A stretch of DNA of 64,000 bases from Tetrastigma voinierianum (GCA_016808115.1 JAEQBH010006378.1:62001-126000); one strand, 5' to 3'; shown: positions 34,364 through 47,800, numbered from the stretch's first letter. The notes: a model not told the origin generated them from the sequence alone. Numbers and translations: made by a program.

Positions 34364-36880
34364 TTATTTATTTATTACATATAGGATCTTGTCGTTATTA
34401 GTAACATTTTCATCTTCCATCAAATAGTATGTTTTCTCAAGGGGTGCTCCAAAGAAATCCACATCATAATAAGATAGGTCTAGTCCTTTAGCATCAGTAA
34501 AGTTCATTTTTATATTTTTTTTTTCTATCTTTTTTAGTGATGCTTGGTAAAGGTCCACCAAATGTTTGGCCATACGACAGGTATGTGACCAATGTCCTTT
34601 CATACCATATCTATGGCATGTATTCTCATGGAAGGCGTATTCTGCACATGCTTCTCATCTTGTTTTGCCTCGATATTATTCCACTTCTGGTGGTGCATTG
34701 AAGTTTTCCCTTTATGGGTAGAATTATTACCATGAGTTGCATGGTATCGGAATTCCTACCACGACCAGAGTGATTACGTGCCCGCAGTAGGGTTGATCAG
34801 GAATCAACAATATTTATATCACCAAATTCATACTGCTAGCAGTAGCGAAAATTTCTTATGAGTATAAAAACGTTCACAGGTGAGAGCTTAGGGATGGAGT
34901 TTTCTTTGCACGAATGACTAATAATGAGGTTCAATTTCAGTGAATTAAATTTGGATTTTGGGGTTTTTTGGTAAGCAGGGGAGTTGATGGTTTGCAAAGC
35001 GAAAATAAGGTGAAATAAAATATAAAAGAACTCCTTTAAGCATTGACCTTGGGTTTAGGTCTAGGCTAGCAAGAGAGATGGTCCCTCGGGTCCCTTTCCT
35101 CGCATTGGGGAGGATGACCTATAGTCATTTCGAGATCGGATCTTTAACTAGAAAACTAAACCTAGCCAATAATTTTCCTTTTGATAGAAAGCATTTATTT
35201 AGCATTTATGGTTCTTCTGGTGAAATCATCACCTTGACCCATCTGCAATGATTCGTAAGGCTGACTAATGAATCCTCGTGGATCTAATAATAGCATCATT
35301 GAATATTTAAAGATTACAAGTATTGATCAATGAGGATGCATCATAGTGAAAATATAACCCACCAACCTACCTCAGGTGGCTCGTAAATAGCAACTAATGG
35401 ATATCGTGTATCTAAAGCTAAGAGTACTTGAACCACTAAGGCCTTGATGTGCTTAGAAAGTACATCAAAAAAGCTTTAAACTAGAGTTGCAAATTTGGGA
35501 ACCAAAATGTCGAAACACTGCTGTAACGGGGGGAACTAAAAAGTTTACCTTAAAATGTCGTTACTTGATGCCTTCCTCTTGAGGAGAAAGCGGTCACAGC
35601 CCGGCCATCTTTCGAGTTGTCATCCTCAGGGTGTTTGGCAGCCGAGAAAGGGGAAAGAAAATGAAAGAAAATGGGAAAAAAGGAGCGTGAGAAGCGCCTT
35701 GGATTCTCTGTATTCTTAGGAAGTGAAGTGATTGATTATTTACAAACATGACTAAAGCTTATATACGGCACCGGAAGCGAGAAATTACAAAAAAGCGAGT
35801 AAGAAATTTAATCTGAGGATAAAATGGAAAACCCGAAATTGTAAGAAAAGCAGCAAGCGTGAGCCCAGCGGGAGACATGATGAGCAATCTTTGGAGAGGG
35901 TGAATAGTGGTACAGGAGGTGAGCAGTGTGGGTGGGGCTTGAGATTTCTGGCGTCTGCGAAATTTTGGTTGTGCTCCATTTTATTGCATTTTCTTCTCTT
36001 ACCTTTCCTTACGGTCTACGATGCCAATCTTGCGAGTTTGACTTTCGAATTCTTGTGCTTTGGATGGAGCTTCAGCCGATTTCGCATAAATAGCTTGCAA
36101 AACTAATTAGCCACAAAATCACGATCGGTAGAATATTAGGGACCTTAATGTGCAAATCGGGTTAATTAGAATGATTAGTACACAGAAAGCACTTAAAACC
36201 TATAATAAATAGGGTTCAAAATAGCACTTTTTGGGCACTAATCACCCCGACCCCGACCATGACTATGTCCACATCCATTAGTTTGAGATGATATCGCATT
36301 CACTTTAGGGAATGGTTCAGTTCCAGTCGAGCGAGATTGGTGATTTTTCATTAAAAGCTCATTATTACGGCGGTCACGAGGGACGCAGAATTAGTTGAAA
36401 TACTTTTAGCCACATCTCGTCTTGCTACTATAAGAGCACATTCAAGGCATGAAATGTAGTGAATATTTTCTCTAGCATGTCTTCCTCTATGACCTTTTCT
36501 CCACGCAGCTTCAACTGGGAGCTGATTCTAAATAAAGCATAGTTATTTTCACTGATTATTTAAAAATTTTGTAACCTCAGGTGCATCTAATCATATCGAG
36601 CTTTTGGGAGGATTACTATTTTCTAGTGGTCGTATCTCCCTTTTAACTCATTCCATAGAGTGAGAGGATCTTTTACTGTATGATATTCATTTTTCAAGTC
36701 CTCATGGAGATGATGCCGAAGGAAAATCAATGATTTTGCGCGATCCTGTAGGGATGCTTGATTTCCTTCCTTTATTGTATTTCCCCGAGGTCACTTAGCA
36801 TCAAGGTGGATCCTCGACATCGAGGATCCATGACGGATAGTTTTCGAAATACTCAGGGCAGATTTGACATTTAAAAAAAA
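34364..36880 (-). pseudogene. gag: Copia gag, split by an LTR
   Basis: The upper part (36,400-36,880) reads ILDVEIHLDAK, EGNQASLQDRAKSLIFLRHH, DLKNEYHTVKDPLTLWNELKGRYD, RISSQLKLRGEKV-EEDMLEK and FTTFHALNVLL, a copia gag capsid (UBN2-type) domain. A glycine/arginine-rich stretch abuts the S-B LTR on both sides. The lower part (34,364-34,603) starts MKGHWSHTCRM, a zinc-knuckle piece, then HLVDLYQASLKKIEKKN. The N-terminus and 5' LTR are lost at about 36,890, where the minisatellite begins. Confidence 0.8.
34771..36244 (-). mobile_element. Solo LTR of family S (copy S-B) in copia gag
   Basis: On the minus strand it starts TGATTAGTGCCCAAAAAGTG (36,244) and ends GGGCACGTAATCA (34,771). It is similar to S-A throughout, with shared blocks GTAGG, GGTCCCTTTCCTCGC and AACCCGATTTGCACATTAAG. 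It interrupts the glycine/arginine-rich gag stretch. The flanks CAGAG and CCCCG do not match, so the target duplication has decayed or the repetitive target hides it. Length is 1,474 bases. The terminal hairpin is present at 36,172-36,193 against 36,223-36,244 (17 of 22). Confidence 0.8.
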
Positions 36881-36920
36881 AAAATCCTTTGGAATGTGAT
36901 GAAAAAACTATGAAAATGAT

Positions 36921-37845
36921 GACTCTGAACGCCTAATTATGGCTCTAAAAGCCTAAATAGAAAGGATGGCTCTAAACACTTAAGTTGTGGCTTTGAACGC
37001 CTAAATTGGAAAGGACGGCTTTGAACATTTAATTGGAAAGGATGGCTCTGAACACCTAAACTATGGCTCTGAATGCCTAAACATGGAGAGGATGGCTTTG
37101 AACGCCTAAACATGGAGAGGATGGCTTTGAATGCCTAAACATGGAGAGGATGGCTTTGAATGCCTAAACATGGAGAGGATGGCTGAGCGCTCGACATACG
37201 AAAGGATGACTCGAGCTAGCCTTGACTCTGAGCCGCTGACCTGGCTCACGAGCGCACATAAGTTGTGGCTTTGAAGCTAAGTGGAAGGACGGCTTTGAAC
37301 ACTAGCGGAAAATGATGGCTCTAAGTACTAAGCATGGAGGATGACTTTGAAAGCCTAAGATTTGTGAAACAAGGCCTTTAAACACAGCTGAACTCTAAAC
37401 ATGAAAATGATGGCTCTAAATGCCTAATTATGGCTTTGAATGCCTATTAGAAAGGATGGCTCTGAACGCCTTAGTTGTGCTCTAAACGATTAAAATGGAA
37501 AGGACGACTTTGAATGCCTAATTGGAAAGGATGGCTATGAATGCCTAACTATGGCTTTGAACGCCTAACTATGGCTCTGAATGCTTAACTATGGAAAGGA
37601 TGGCTCTGAACGCCTACATTGTGGCTATGAGCACCTAATTATGGCTCTAAATGCCTAAAAGATAGCTTTGAATGCCTAAAAGGTGGCTTTAAACACCTAA
37701 ACATGGCTCTGAACGCTTAACTGGAAGGGGTGGCTTTGAATGCCTAAACTGACAAGAACGACTATGCATGCCTAAACATAGAAAGGATGGCTCTAAATGC
37801 CTAAACTATGGTACTGAATGCCTAACTATGGCTTTGAATGCCTAA
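36921..37845 (+). repeat. Degenerate minisatellite, about 34 units of GGCTYTGAAYGCCTAA
   Basis: A 16-base core GGCTYTGAAYGCCTAA recurs about 34 times, separated by short spacers (ACATGGAGAGGAT, TTATG, TTGGAAAGGAT). Average spacing is about 27 bases. Three successive units near 37,080-37,170 share the longer 32-base form and are almost identical. Degeneration is worst at 37,180-37,400. It has no open frame across it. It begins where copia gag ends and belongs to no element I can recognise. Confidence 0.85.
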
Positions 37846-39780
37846 GCAGACCGTGAAGATGGGGGCCTTTATCTCATGGCAGACTATTGAAAAATGGAGC
37901 ACTATAAGGCAGAAACAAGGCTACGAAAGATTTAGAAGCGATGTAGTCCCAGTAAGACTCTTAAAGATGGAGCCTTTATGCGTAATGAGACCATGTAAGA
38001 TGAGGCCCTTTGTACTTTTTGAAACATAAATAATGAAACATGAGCACACTGTAAGCCCTAAAAAAAGGAAATACTAAAAGAAGGGGGCACTGTACACCCA
38101 AAAAAGAAATACTAAAATATAGGGGCTTTGTATGTCCCAGGAAACACGAATGCGAGGCTATGCATGGCTTGAATTCTTTAATAGGGGATGTGAAAATGAA
38201 AATCAACTCTCTAAACGAGGATTTGATCTCTAGAGAATAAGGGATGCTCCTAGATAATTAAATGAATGAAAGTAAACAATCTATAACTGAAAACACCTAA
38301 AATAAAACTAAGGAATGAGAGAGTTGTCTAAAACCAAGAGTAGCTAAAGAATACTAAATGAGAGAGGTGACTCTAAATGAACTCACTGAAAAGGGGGTAT
38401 GCCCTTGTAGAAAAGCTATGAAAAAGAGAAGACCTTAAGCGATAACTCAAAAAGATCGATGGAAATGTCTATGAAGCCAACACAAGATGGCAATAACCTC
38501 TACGAAGAGGGGTATGACCTAGTATAGTAACTCCTGACAGCAGCAAATGGATCGAAGTGACCGTGAGGTCGATAGAAGATATAATAATCGATGAAGAGGT
38601 ATGCCCAATGTTGAATGATGATTAAACCTTATAGTGCAAACTATTCAATACCACATGACAAAATGTACAAACTCATGCGATTTGCATCACATAAAGATCG
38701 ATCCTGTTGATGTTGAAATATACATGCCACCCCAACATGCCACACAATGGCAAATAAAAAATGAAACCCTATGAACTTATGATCATGTAAGAATTTATAC
38801 GATGTGACATATGATGCATTGTAAGATCATGAAGCCAAATAATTCCAAAACCATCCAATGTGTACTAAATCGATAATCTATACCCACATCTAAATTGGAT
38901 CCACACATCACCGAGGCATCTTCCAGAAGGTGAAGCATAACTGCATCTAAAAATCAACCAAAACTCAAACACATGCCTAACTAGAATTTGTCGAAGACTA
39001 CACTTGATACCACGACCTTACGGTAGCCTTAAGACACGAACCGTAACGTAGGCTTGGGATAATAGGGTAAAAGAAACGAAGGGAAACTAGGCTCAAACAC
39101 CTAATAATCAAACTCATACCCTTGTGTACAAGATGATGCATGGAAAAATCTCATGAGCAATATACTCAAAAGGTAACCAAAAAAGTACCGATGAAGGAAA
39201 TAAATGAATAGGAAAGTAAAAAGCTAGTAAGAAATCATAAAAAAAATGTATGAAGAAGGGAATACAATGATAGATCAAGTGTCGGGAAAAATGTGGCAAT
39301 ATACACAAAAGGTAGGGAGAAAAAAGAGCATTGATTAACCCGTATAAGTGCGGTGGGGAAGTGTATCGAAGAATGCGTTAATTGCTTGAGTGATCGAGGA
39401 GGAACTTTAGTCACAAGGTCACTTAAACACCACCCCTCTCATAGAAGTATCAATAGTGATCCAAGAAGTAAGGGATCTCATAGAACTCTTACATGAACCC
39501 ATAGAACTCATCGAACACGAGATATAATTATCAATAGTGAACTCATAGAACTCACACGAACACTCGCCCATCAAACTCTTACCTGCACTCTCAACACTCA
39601 AAATATATAACAAAAGTCATCCATGGAATGAAAATCCCCGTAAAAATCTCACATAGATTCCAATAACAGATAACCCAACAAACATATCTCAAAAGTCAAT
39701 AAACTAGATTAGAGAAAGATCATATATAAATACATCATCCACTACACTTTTCAATTATCGAATTAATGAAACACATTCGC
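37846..39780. other. Unassigned sequence between minisatellite and Athila LTR
   Basis: Bases 37,846-38,200 continue in a semi-repetitive style (GGGGGCACTGTACACCC, GGGGCTTTGTATGTCCC). The rest is unique-looking, purine-rich on the + strand, with no long open frame. CATGCGATTTGCATCAC and a run of CATAGAACTC words (39,475-39,560) are noted. I cannot assign a gene or element. Confidence 0.4.
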
Positions 39781-39831
39781 ATTCACATACAGTTTCAGAA
39801 TATATTGATCTTTTAATTCTAAATTCACACC

Positions 39832-39932
<101 letters not shown>

Positions 39933-40324
39933 ATTATTTATTTATTTATTTTAGACCAATCCCTCTCTTGGTATTTGTTTTGTAGAAAAGAATGAAAAAG
40001 CAAGCAAAAGGAACAAGTTGGAAGAATCACTTTGGGCTTGAGTTGCGACATAAGGCTCCATGTCAAAACATCGAGTCACACACATTGTAAAAGCATGGTT
40101 TTTTAATAATGTTCTGACATGGACGGATCTATGGAGCTTTTGGAGATGGAACTCCTGCCCAGATGTCGTGACATCATGTTGTGACATGAGCACCCCTTGT
40201 TAGCCACTAAGTTTATGACATTCGGCCATGTTGCAACATGGGAACCTTGTTGAAGACTCTGTTGGATGAAACTTCGGCTTGTAGCAACATGGTGACGACG
40301 GGCTGACTTATTCTTTCTATTTTT

Positions 40325-40349
40325 GGCCCATTTTCCAAGAACTATAAAT
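40325..40349 (+). promoter_or_regulatory. LTR promoter core: GGCCCA plus TATA box
   Basis: GGCCCATTTT at 40,325-40,334, then TATAAAT at 40,343-40,349, directly downstream of the palindrome cluster. This is the same layout as at 15,575 and 61,880. Confidence 0.6.
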
Positions 40350-41584
40350 TTTATACTTGTAATAATCATTAGGGTAATGAACTTTGAGGCCAAGAACATC
40401 CTATTCTAGGGTTTCTCACCTCTTAGTCTTAGAAGAATTTTAGGGTTTCAATTTTGGTTATTTTTGCTTTGTGTTGAAGACACTTTTGGAGGATAAACCA
40501 GCTGGAGGATCTCTTGTAGCTGGGATTGAAGTTTGGAGAGCTTTTCATCATATAGTTGTTTTGTATCTCTAACTTCGAATCTTCTTCGAATCTCTTCTTG
40601 GTTTATTATTGAAATATATATGAATTTGGTATATTTGAGTGTTGTAATGAGTGGCTAATCCATTCTCTAGGGTTGATTGTTAAGATTGATGGTTGATTTA
40701 CATTAGTTTTAGATTGGTTTGTGAATATGTGCCTATGTTGACATTGGTGGGTGTGGAATTTGGACTATTATGATTTCTTGCAATTAATTTGTATTGAGGA
40801 ATGTGTGTGAGACCTAGTTTATGAATGAATCACTTAGGGATTCCATAGTGACAACCGGAGATCATTCCTTGGGCCATAACCATTTCATGCCAATGTGTTT
40901 TAATTGAAGAAATCAGTTTAAACTAATTAAAGAAATTGAGGGAGCTAGAATTGTCTAGTACTTAATGGATTTCATTAGGGTGAGACACCAATGTAGTATT
41001 GTGTGAGAGCTGTAAGGACCTAGCGGTGATCTATTCGATCATAGTTCGGGTACACCCAAGGAAAAAACAACCTTTGAAAAGTAACATAGTGTTGTTGACT
41101 GAAAGGACTTGCGAGTGAATGGAAATTTGGTGTGTGAAATTGAGGAAACACGAGTGTAAACCTCATGCCACATTCCTTGAGCCAACATAAGCGCATGTTC
41201 ACTCAACCTGTGCCTAATTTACATGTAAATCAACATACATCAATCAAGACAATCAACCCTAGCAAATTTCCTACTAGAGTTCATCCTCCACTTTTGTTTC
41301 ATCTCTTGCAAATTAGCTACAAATCTTTCCCATGTTTTTTCTTCGCTTTAATTTTAGTTTTTCCTTTAATTAATCTTTCTTCAAATCACTCAATTGCTCA
41401 AATAGTGAAATGATTGAGTAGACGAGGTACTCAATCCCCATTTTGAATTCTTTTCTCTGTGAAATCGATACTTGTTTTTATTAAGAAAACCACTTTATTA
41501 CTTGTGACCCGTGCACTTGCAGAAAATTGGAAATTGTGTTTGTTTTTAGTATAAAAGATGCAAATGGAACATGGAACAAAGTTT

Positions 41585-41602
41585 TGACACCATTTCCGGG
41601 GA
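41585..41602 (+). other. Primer-binding site, tRNA-Asp type
   Basis: TGACACCATTTCCGGGGA differs at a few positions from TGGCGCCGTTGCCGGGGA, the complement of the plant tRNA-Asp 3' end used by Athila elements. It lies six bases after the LTR end. Confidence 0.8.
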
Positions 41603-41879
41603 GACGATGTGTTTTAAAGTGTTTGGATTGATATTCTAGTGAATGAAAAGTTTGCTAATTTGAGCTGTATTTTAGTTTGTGAATATTTCTTTAGTTTTTT
41701 TATTTTTCTTTTGATTTTTTTTTATGTTTGCTTATTTTCTTTGTTTAGGTTGTGTTTGGTGTTTTCAAGTGTTTTGGTTGTATGCATAGGAAGCCGATTT
41801 CAAAGTTGTTGCCTTTTGACCCTGAGCTTGAGAAAACATTGAGAAAATTAAAGAAGTCAATAGTTGAACAAGTCATAAT

Positions 41880-42931
41880 GGAGGATATATAGAATGATAG
41901 ATATAGTGAAAGCAACAGTGACTAGAATGATCTACATAGAATCAGAGAACCGACTTTGGGTGACTTTTGGAAACCGATACTTAATGATAACTATTCGAGT
42001 TTGTGACGGGTTTACATCGTTACAAGCAGTTTTGAGTTGAAACTTGATGCTTATGTCAGAGTGCAATAATAACCTTGAGTTTGGAGGCCATTCTTCAGAA
42101 GATCCGAATGCACACTTGTCAAATTTTCTCGAGTTATGCAGAACTATAAAAATGAACGAGGTTGATCATGATGTCATCAAATTGAAACTTTTTCCCTTTT
42201 CACTTAAGGAGAAAGCAAGGAACTAGTTTCACAACCTAGCTTAAGGGTCCATTGAGACAAAGGGGGAGATGGTTAAAGCCTTTTTGATGAAATTCAAAGT
42301 GTTTTGCATCTTCTCAATGATATGAAGAAGAACAATGATAATTGAATTGCTAATTTGCAAACGAACCAAGCAAATATGGGAGCATCTTTAAAGAACCTAG
42401 AGACTCAAGTGGGGCAGCTGGCCCATTCTATGAAAGGGAGTTCTTCTAGATCTTTTCCAAGTGATACGAAGAGGAATCCGAAGGATTGCATGGCCATCAC
42501 TCTACGGAGTGGAAAAGAGTTTGGAGATGGGAAAAAAGCTTGGAAATTCCAAAAAGGTTGAAAAGGAAAAGGCTGAAAATGAAAAGGTTGAAAGTGAGAT
42601 GATTGTAGATGAAAAAGTCGACAACAAGAAGGTTGAAAATGAGAAAGTAGAAATTGAGAAACATGAAGTACAAATGGACAAGAAGGAGGAAAAGAAAGAA
42701 GAAAACAAGTCTACATCGGGAAAAGTTTTATTTCTTGACAAACCCTCCCTAATTGTCAGTCGCCTTTAAGTTCCATGAGATTTAGAAAAAGAAAGCGAGT
42801 TGGATGGGGCGATTCACTACATTTTAATATGTTGAAGCTTGAAGTGAACATACCTTTTCTTGAAGCTTGTGCCCCAAATGCATAACTATGTGAAGTTCAT
42901 GAAGAAATTATGAGTAATAGAAGAGGCTAGG
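41880..42931 (+). pseudogene. gag: Athila gag, C-terminal part broken off by an LTR
   Basis: The frame around 42,044-42,226 reads LEFGGHSSEDPNAHLSNF, LELCRTIKMNEV, KLKLFPFSLKEKA, the conserved Athila gag core. At 42,355-42,520 it reads LETQVGQLAHSM, then PSDTKRNPKDCMAITLRSGKE. Next comes a lysine/glutamate repeat (units such as VENEKVE) at 42,560-42,700. The tail PF-P-RFRKRKLDGQF, LEVNIPFLEAC runs in other frames to MSNRRG at 42,931. There the L-A LTR intervenes, and the next residues (LKVEHY) appear at 47,391. Several stops are present. Confidence 0.8.
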
Positions 42932-45900
42932 TGTAGCATACAAAATACCATAACGAGTTTGAACATTTAGTTATAAAATAAAGTAAATGAAAATTTTAGA
43001 ATTTAAATCTAAGAACAAAAAATATATATATATCTAATAGGAAAATTTATAGGAAGCCAAATAAATTTGGTAAAAATGGCCAAATGGGGACTGGGAATTC
43101 GTAAATGAAAAATGTAATTACTTGAAATGTAAATGAAATTGAAATAAAATGAAAATGAAAGTGAAATGAAGTGTTAAAATAACAAAAATGAGAAAAGTGG
43201 ATTTAATGAGAAGGCCAAACAAGGCCTTATGGAGACTTAATGACTTAAGACCACATTTGGTCTTAGAGATACTTATTTAAACTAAAAGAGTATTTGAGAA
43301 AAAAGGGAGAGAGCTAGGGATTTTGAATGGGGAGATTTGTGAATTGCTCCATGAAAATCAAAGGCTAAAGTGATAAAAAACAAGGAGGAACCTTGGTATT
43401 GAAGTTTGAAAGATATTTGAGGTAAGACTCAAACCCGAAATCCATTTTATTTGTATTTGAGTTGGGGAAAACCCCAAATGTGAATAAAAAGAGTTTTTGT
43501 TTTGGTTGTAAATGAGTTTTGGGGTTGTGTTGGGTTGAGTTTTGAAGAGTATTGTTGGTTGGATTGGTTTTGTGTAATGTTTGTAAAAGGAAAATGTTGG
43601 GTTTTCAAAGGAAATGCTGTCAAAATTTTATCAAAACCCCTGTTCTTGTTTTGGATATAGATTAAGTTATAATCATCCAAATGAAGTGATTCCAATATTT
43701 AAAGAACCATAAGAGATAGGGCTACAAATTTATGAAGGACCGAGGTGTAGCGCCCCCGAATCAAAGGGGTGTCTAGATTTGACATCGACTGTGAATATCA
43801 TGTCTCTTAATCATGAGACATGCATGAAATAAAAACGGCCTGTAGGCCCGCATCAATACTCATCAGAATACATCAACTATATACCATAGTTGAGAGTTAT
43901 TACATTACTCTTAACAAGAAACATATATCGAAAATTTAAAGTTTTAATACATGTTATACAAAATGAATACAGAAGCCACCATCAGAGCACTATTACAGCG
44001 ACTCCCAGTGGCGCCAGTCCTCCTGTACACTCCACATTGCCTGAAATAATGATCCCTCGACGATTGACGATGCCTAGTGATGATAATTTCCTACATGGGT
44101 TTACTCAGCATGTCATGGCGGCCACGTCGCCTTCAGCGGAATACATGATCCTACTTGAGATACACATGCGATCCCGTGTCGAGTCCTGGCTCTTTACACA
44201 TGCACAAGCCAAATCTTGAGCAAAAATACGAGTTTTCAAAACAAAAGCTTTTTGTTCTTGAAAACTTACTAATTCGATAAATATATTGGACAACCCTCAG
44301 AGGTGGTGCTAGGTAATTCTCGAAAGCAGTCATGGGTTCGCCTCCAGATTGAACTATTGAATGACTCGAGCGATTTTCGGAAAATCTTCCTTGAAATTCC
44401 TTTATGACCATTTCACTTTTATTTCGTTTTAGGTGCCATTAACAAACTTTCCTATCTCGTTCTAGATTCTTGCGGTCGTATGGAATCGTTATCTTGCGAT
44501 CCGAAAACGATTAAATGCTTAATAAATTTTACGTCGTATATTAACGCTAATTAACTCCATAAATCATGTTATTGATTTATGATAACACCAAAATTGGCTC
44601 CATGGGCTAATTAACCAGTCAAACAATTCATTTTGAATCACCCAGGCCACACGAAATCATAACAAATCAAGTGAGCAGTGAAACCTACAGGGTGCTTAAC
44701 ATTTCACGGCCCTGTAATAAGAGTTTCCTCTGCTCGGTTCCAAAGATTTTAGGCCAGGTAACACGGCCATTTCAAGTGACAGGTCTCGTCCATTAAAATG
44801 GCTCTTGCGAAGAATAAACCAAGTAGGAAAGATCCACTACCTCTTGGAGTTTGTCGGAACTCAGCGAAATCGGTGCTACGCATAGCGCTTTGCGGCGATA
44901 CGACAACTGGCAGAAGAGAGCAGAGCGGGTCAGAGCAGCCCGGGAAATCTAGAGATAAGTCACTCTTTCTCTCTCTAAAATCTGATTCGCACCCTCACTA
45001 CACGTTTTTTCTCCATTTGGAGAAGATGAAGTTGTCTTTTTGTCTTATTCACTTAAATCTTTTCACATAATTCCATTTGTGTCCTTTAGTTTTTATTTTT
45101 GACTACTTTGTGGGCAATCAAGCCATTCATCTCAAATCTCTAGCTAATCATGCAACATGTGTCGTGGGTACATGTAGTAGGTGACTTTTGTCACATCTGG
45201 CATGTCTTTATGTGAAGCCTTAAATACATTTTAGGCACGGTGCCTCGAAAAACTATGAATTTTAATTTAATGCCGAGGTCGGCAGATGTCGACATGGTAG
45301 TAGATTTTCTTGAGACGGAGTTCAGTTGAGTCATTTCATCATCAGATCTAGAAATTTTAGTTTTGACCGAAATTACCATTTACCCTTTTTAGAAAATTAG
45401 AATTTTCTGGGTTTACACCAGGAAAATTGGCAAAGCTCCGGGATGGGCTTAAAGGCGAGTTCGAGTAGCTCACATGTATGCTCTGTTTTGGGTGTTATTA
45501 TGGTGTTTTGGCCATAAGTTGAGTTTCACTCATCCAAATTGAGTGATTCAAAATTTTGGGTAAAATAGACTTCTAAATAATTTGTTGAAGGAAGTATGTC
45601 TGAGTGTTACCCAAGTTCCCGAGAAGTACATCGAAGTGGTATGTGTAGAGCAGTTTGATTACCTTTACAAATTGGAGTAGTATGGATGCTTATTACAATA
45701 ACTTGAGGTTTTGGTGATCAATTGGATGATTCAATTGGAGGAAAGCCTTAGAACCATAGATGCAAATGAGTAGAAGGGATCATTACTGATTTATGGAGTT
45801 AAGACCCTTAGAGTGAGAAAAACGGTATGGCAAGTGGAGGCTAGGCATACTGACCACTTTGGCATTAAAATGCCATAACTTGAGTTAGGGTGATCCAAAT

Positions 45901-47385
45901 GAGATGATTCCAATTTCTAATAAAAATGAACTCCTTAGATCTATAATTTTATTGAAGGAGCATAAAGGCAAAATATAGCTCATGTGTCCCCAAGAATTTG
46001 CAAGTGAAGAGTATTGGGTAAGATCAACCCTAACGAAAAACTCCTAGAATAGCAAACTAATATGTGATTGTCATTATCATTTGAATAGGGGTTGACGAGG
46101 AGGCAAGCGCGTGAAAATCGAGATTAGAAGATTGGAATCAAAGCGTGATTTTGTTTGTTCTCAACTCTCTCTATTTCTAAAAATATTTGAATAATTACAA
46201 AATGAGATTTGAATTTTGGAAATGATTGTGAAAGTGCATATTGATTTGTGTTTGGAAATGATTTGTTTTAAATGATTTGCGAGACGAATTGCTTGTGAAA
46301 CGAGATTTGCATAAGAAAATTTCATGAATGTGAAAATGTTACATTGCATACAAATGTATATATCTCTTATTGTAAATTATATTGAATGATTTTAATGCCG
46401 CTTAAAAGAATGTTAGTTAGAATTCGAGTTAAGGATAAATTGGGTATGCGATGAAAGTCGAACAAGCGTCTTTATTGTGGCATACAGGTTCGTGCCCGAC
46501 GGGATAATATCGATGAGTGTACACCCGGCCCAGGAACACATATTTTTATAAAACTTTGTTTACAGTGCATGCCCGAGGCGGGATCGTGTCGGTGATTTGT
46601 TATTCTATGCACCGAAAACATAGGTTAAATTTGATAAGGGCTAAAATGCAAAATGATAATGAGAATGAAAAAGTGCATGATTTATGATCTGAATGCTTTG
46701 TTGCACATGAAAATGCATAGTTTGAGATGACCAATGAATTGTAATTGATTAAATGGAAATATATCTTTATGTATGTATTGTACTGCATTGATCATTTAAG
46801 AAAGTACGAAAGCATTGTCTTATGAAATTGCATGATTTGATTTAAACTAAAATAAAGAGAGATTGTATAGAACCACTAAGCATGAAAATGCCCAGTGTGT
46901 TGTTATCAACATACAATTACAGTAGAAAGTAGCAAGGCCAGAAGATCGTCGGGTGCGAAGTCAGATGAAACAGACGGGGAGTACTTAAGTAAATGCTGCA
47001 TCATTAAACACCATTCCATTCATGAAGTACATAACAATTTGCATTAAATTTAATGATGTAAAAGTCTTCATGAGAAAGAATATATTTTTTGGCCCAATTT
47101 TGTTTTGGATATTTATGGAATGTGTTTTTAAGAGGTGAACTCTAAGGAATATCATTTTGTAAATGTATTTGAAAGGCATGGAATGCCAATTTGTATAAAT
47201 CGTTATTCGAAACGATTATGGGCTCTATTGAATTAAGGAATGTATATATATATTCTTTTATGTCGATAAGATAGCGATTAGGTTTGATATCATAGCACCC
47301 ATAAATAATTATGTTTAAATGAATATTAATTATTCATATTAGAAAAACCCAATGAATTTTCCCATGTGAGTATGTGTTTAAATGA
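42932..47385. mobile_element. Solo LTR of family L-A, itself split by an L-C LTR
   Basis: It starts TGTAGCATACAAAATACC. CTAGG precedes it (42,927-42,931) and ATAGG follows it (47,386-47,390), a target duplication with one change. Removing it restores the Athila gag-pol frame. It matches the LTR at 3,037-5,930 in opposite orientation: GGCCAAACAAGGCCTTAT at 43,212, GTGCCCGACGGGATAATAT at 46,493, and the end region from 47,130. Without the inner LTR it is about 2,780 bases. Its last bases do not show a CA end. Confidence 0.75.
43746..45417. mobile_element. Solo LTR of family L-C nested inside the L-A LTR
   Basis: It starts TGTAGCGCCCCCGAATC and ends TTTTCTGGGTTTACA. The flanks are CGAGG (43,741-43,745) and CCAGG (45,418-45,422), four of five alike. 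It is the inverted relative of the LTR at 19,941-21,859. It is 1,672 bases with no coding content; short open frames are chance. It must be younger than the L-A LTR around it. Confidence 0.8.
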
Positions 47386-47390
47386 ATAGG

Positions 47391-47800
47391 TCTTTAAAGG
47401 TAGAGCACTACATAGATGCTTTTGGAACAGTCAGTCTATCAAAGAATTATAGTGCGATAATTAAGAGAAAGCTTCCAGAAAAGCAAAGGGATCTAAGTAG
47501 TTTCACCATTCCTTGTGCGATTGGTGAACATACTTTCAAGAAGGCTTTGTGTGATTTGGGAGATAACATTAATCTTATGTTGTTATCCATGGTAAAGAAG
47601 CTGGATTTTGGTGAGCTAACCCCTACTACATTGTCTCTTCAGATGCCCGGTCATTCATTGGCTTATCCTCAAGGTATTCTTGAAGATGTGCTTGTAAAAG
47701 TTGATAAGTTTATCTTTCCGGTAGACTTTGTTGTGTTAGAAATGAAGGAAAATAGAGAAGTTTCGATTATTTTAGGAAGGCCATTTCTTGCTATAGAATG
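47391..47800 (+). pseudogene. Athila protease
   Basis: Open for 139 codons, counting an ATG contributed by the LTR edge. It reads LSKNYSAIIKRKLPEKQRD, FTIPCAIGEHTFKKALCDLG, LSLQMPGHSLAYPQGILED and VEL-like strands, ending VSIILGRPFLA at the right. The catalytic Asp is in CDLG (residues 57-60), where D-L-G is the Athila form. The next block, usually ASINLM, reads DNINLM. A frame break after AIE (47,801) leads into the pre-RT linker at 47,820-48,150. Confidence 0.85.

Noticed and set aside
36921..37845. CRISPR-like array
   Set aside because: Units are short, degenerate and closely spaced with repeated spacers, and the genome is a plant's. It is a minisatellite.
43890..44219. 109-codon frame and its minus-strand counterparts as genes
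   Set aside because: They lie entirely inside a solo LTR and match no protein.
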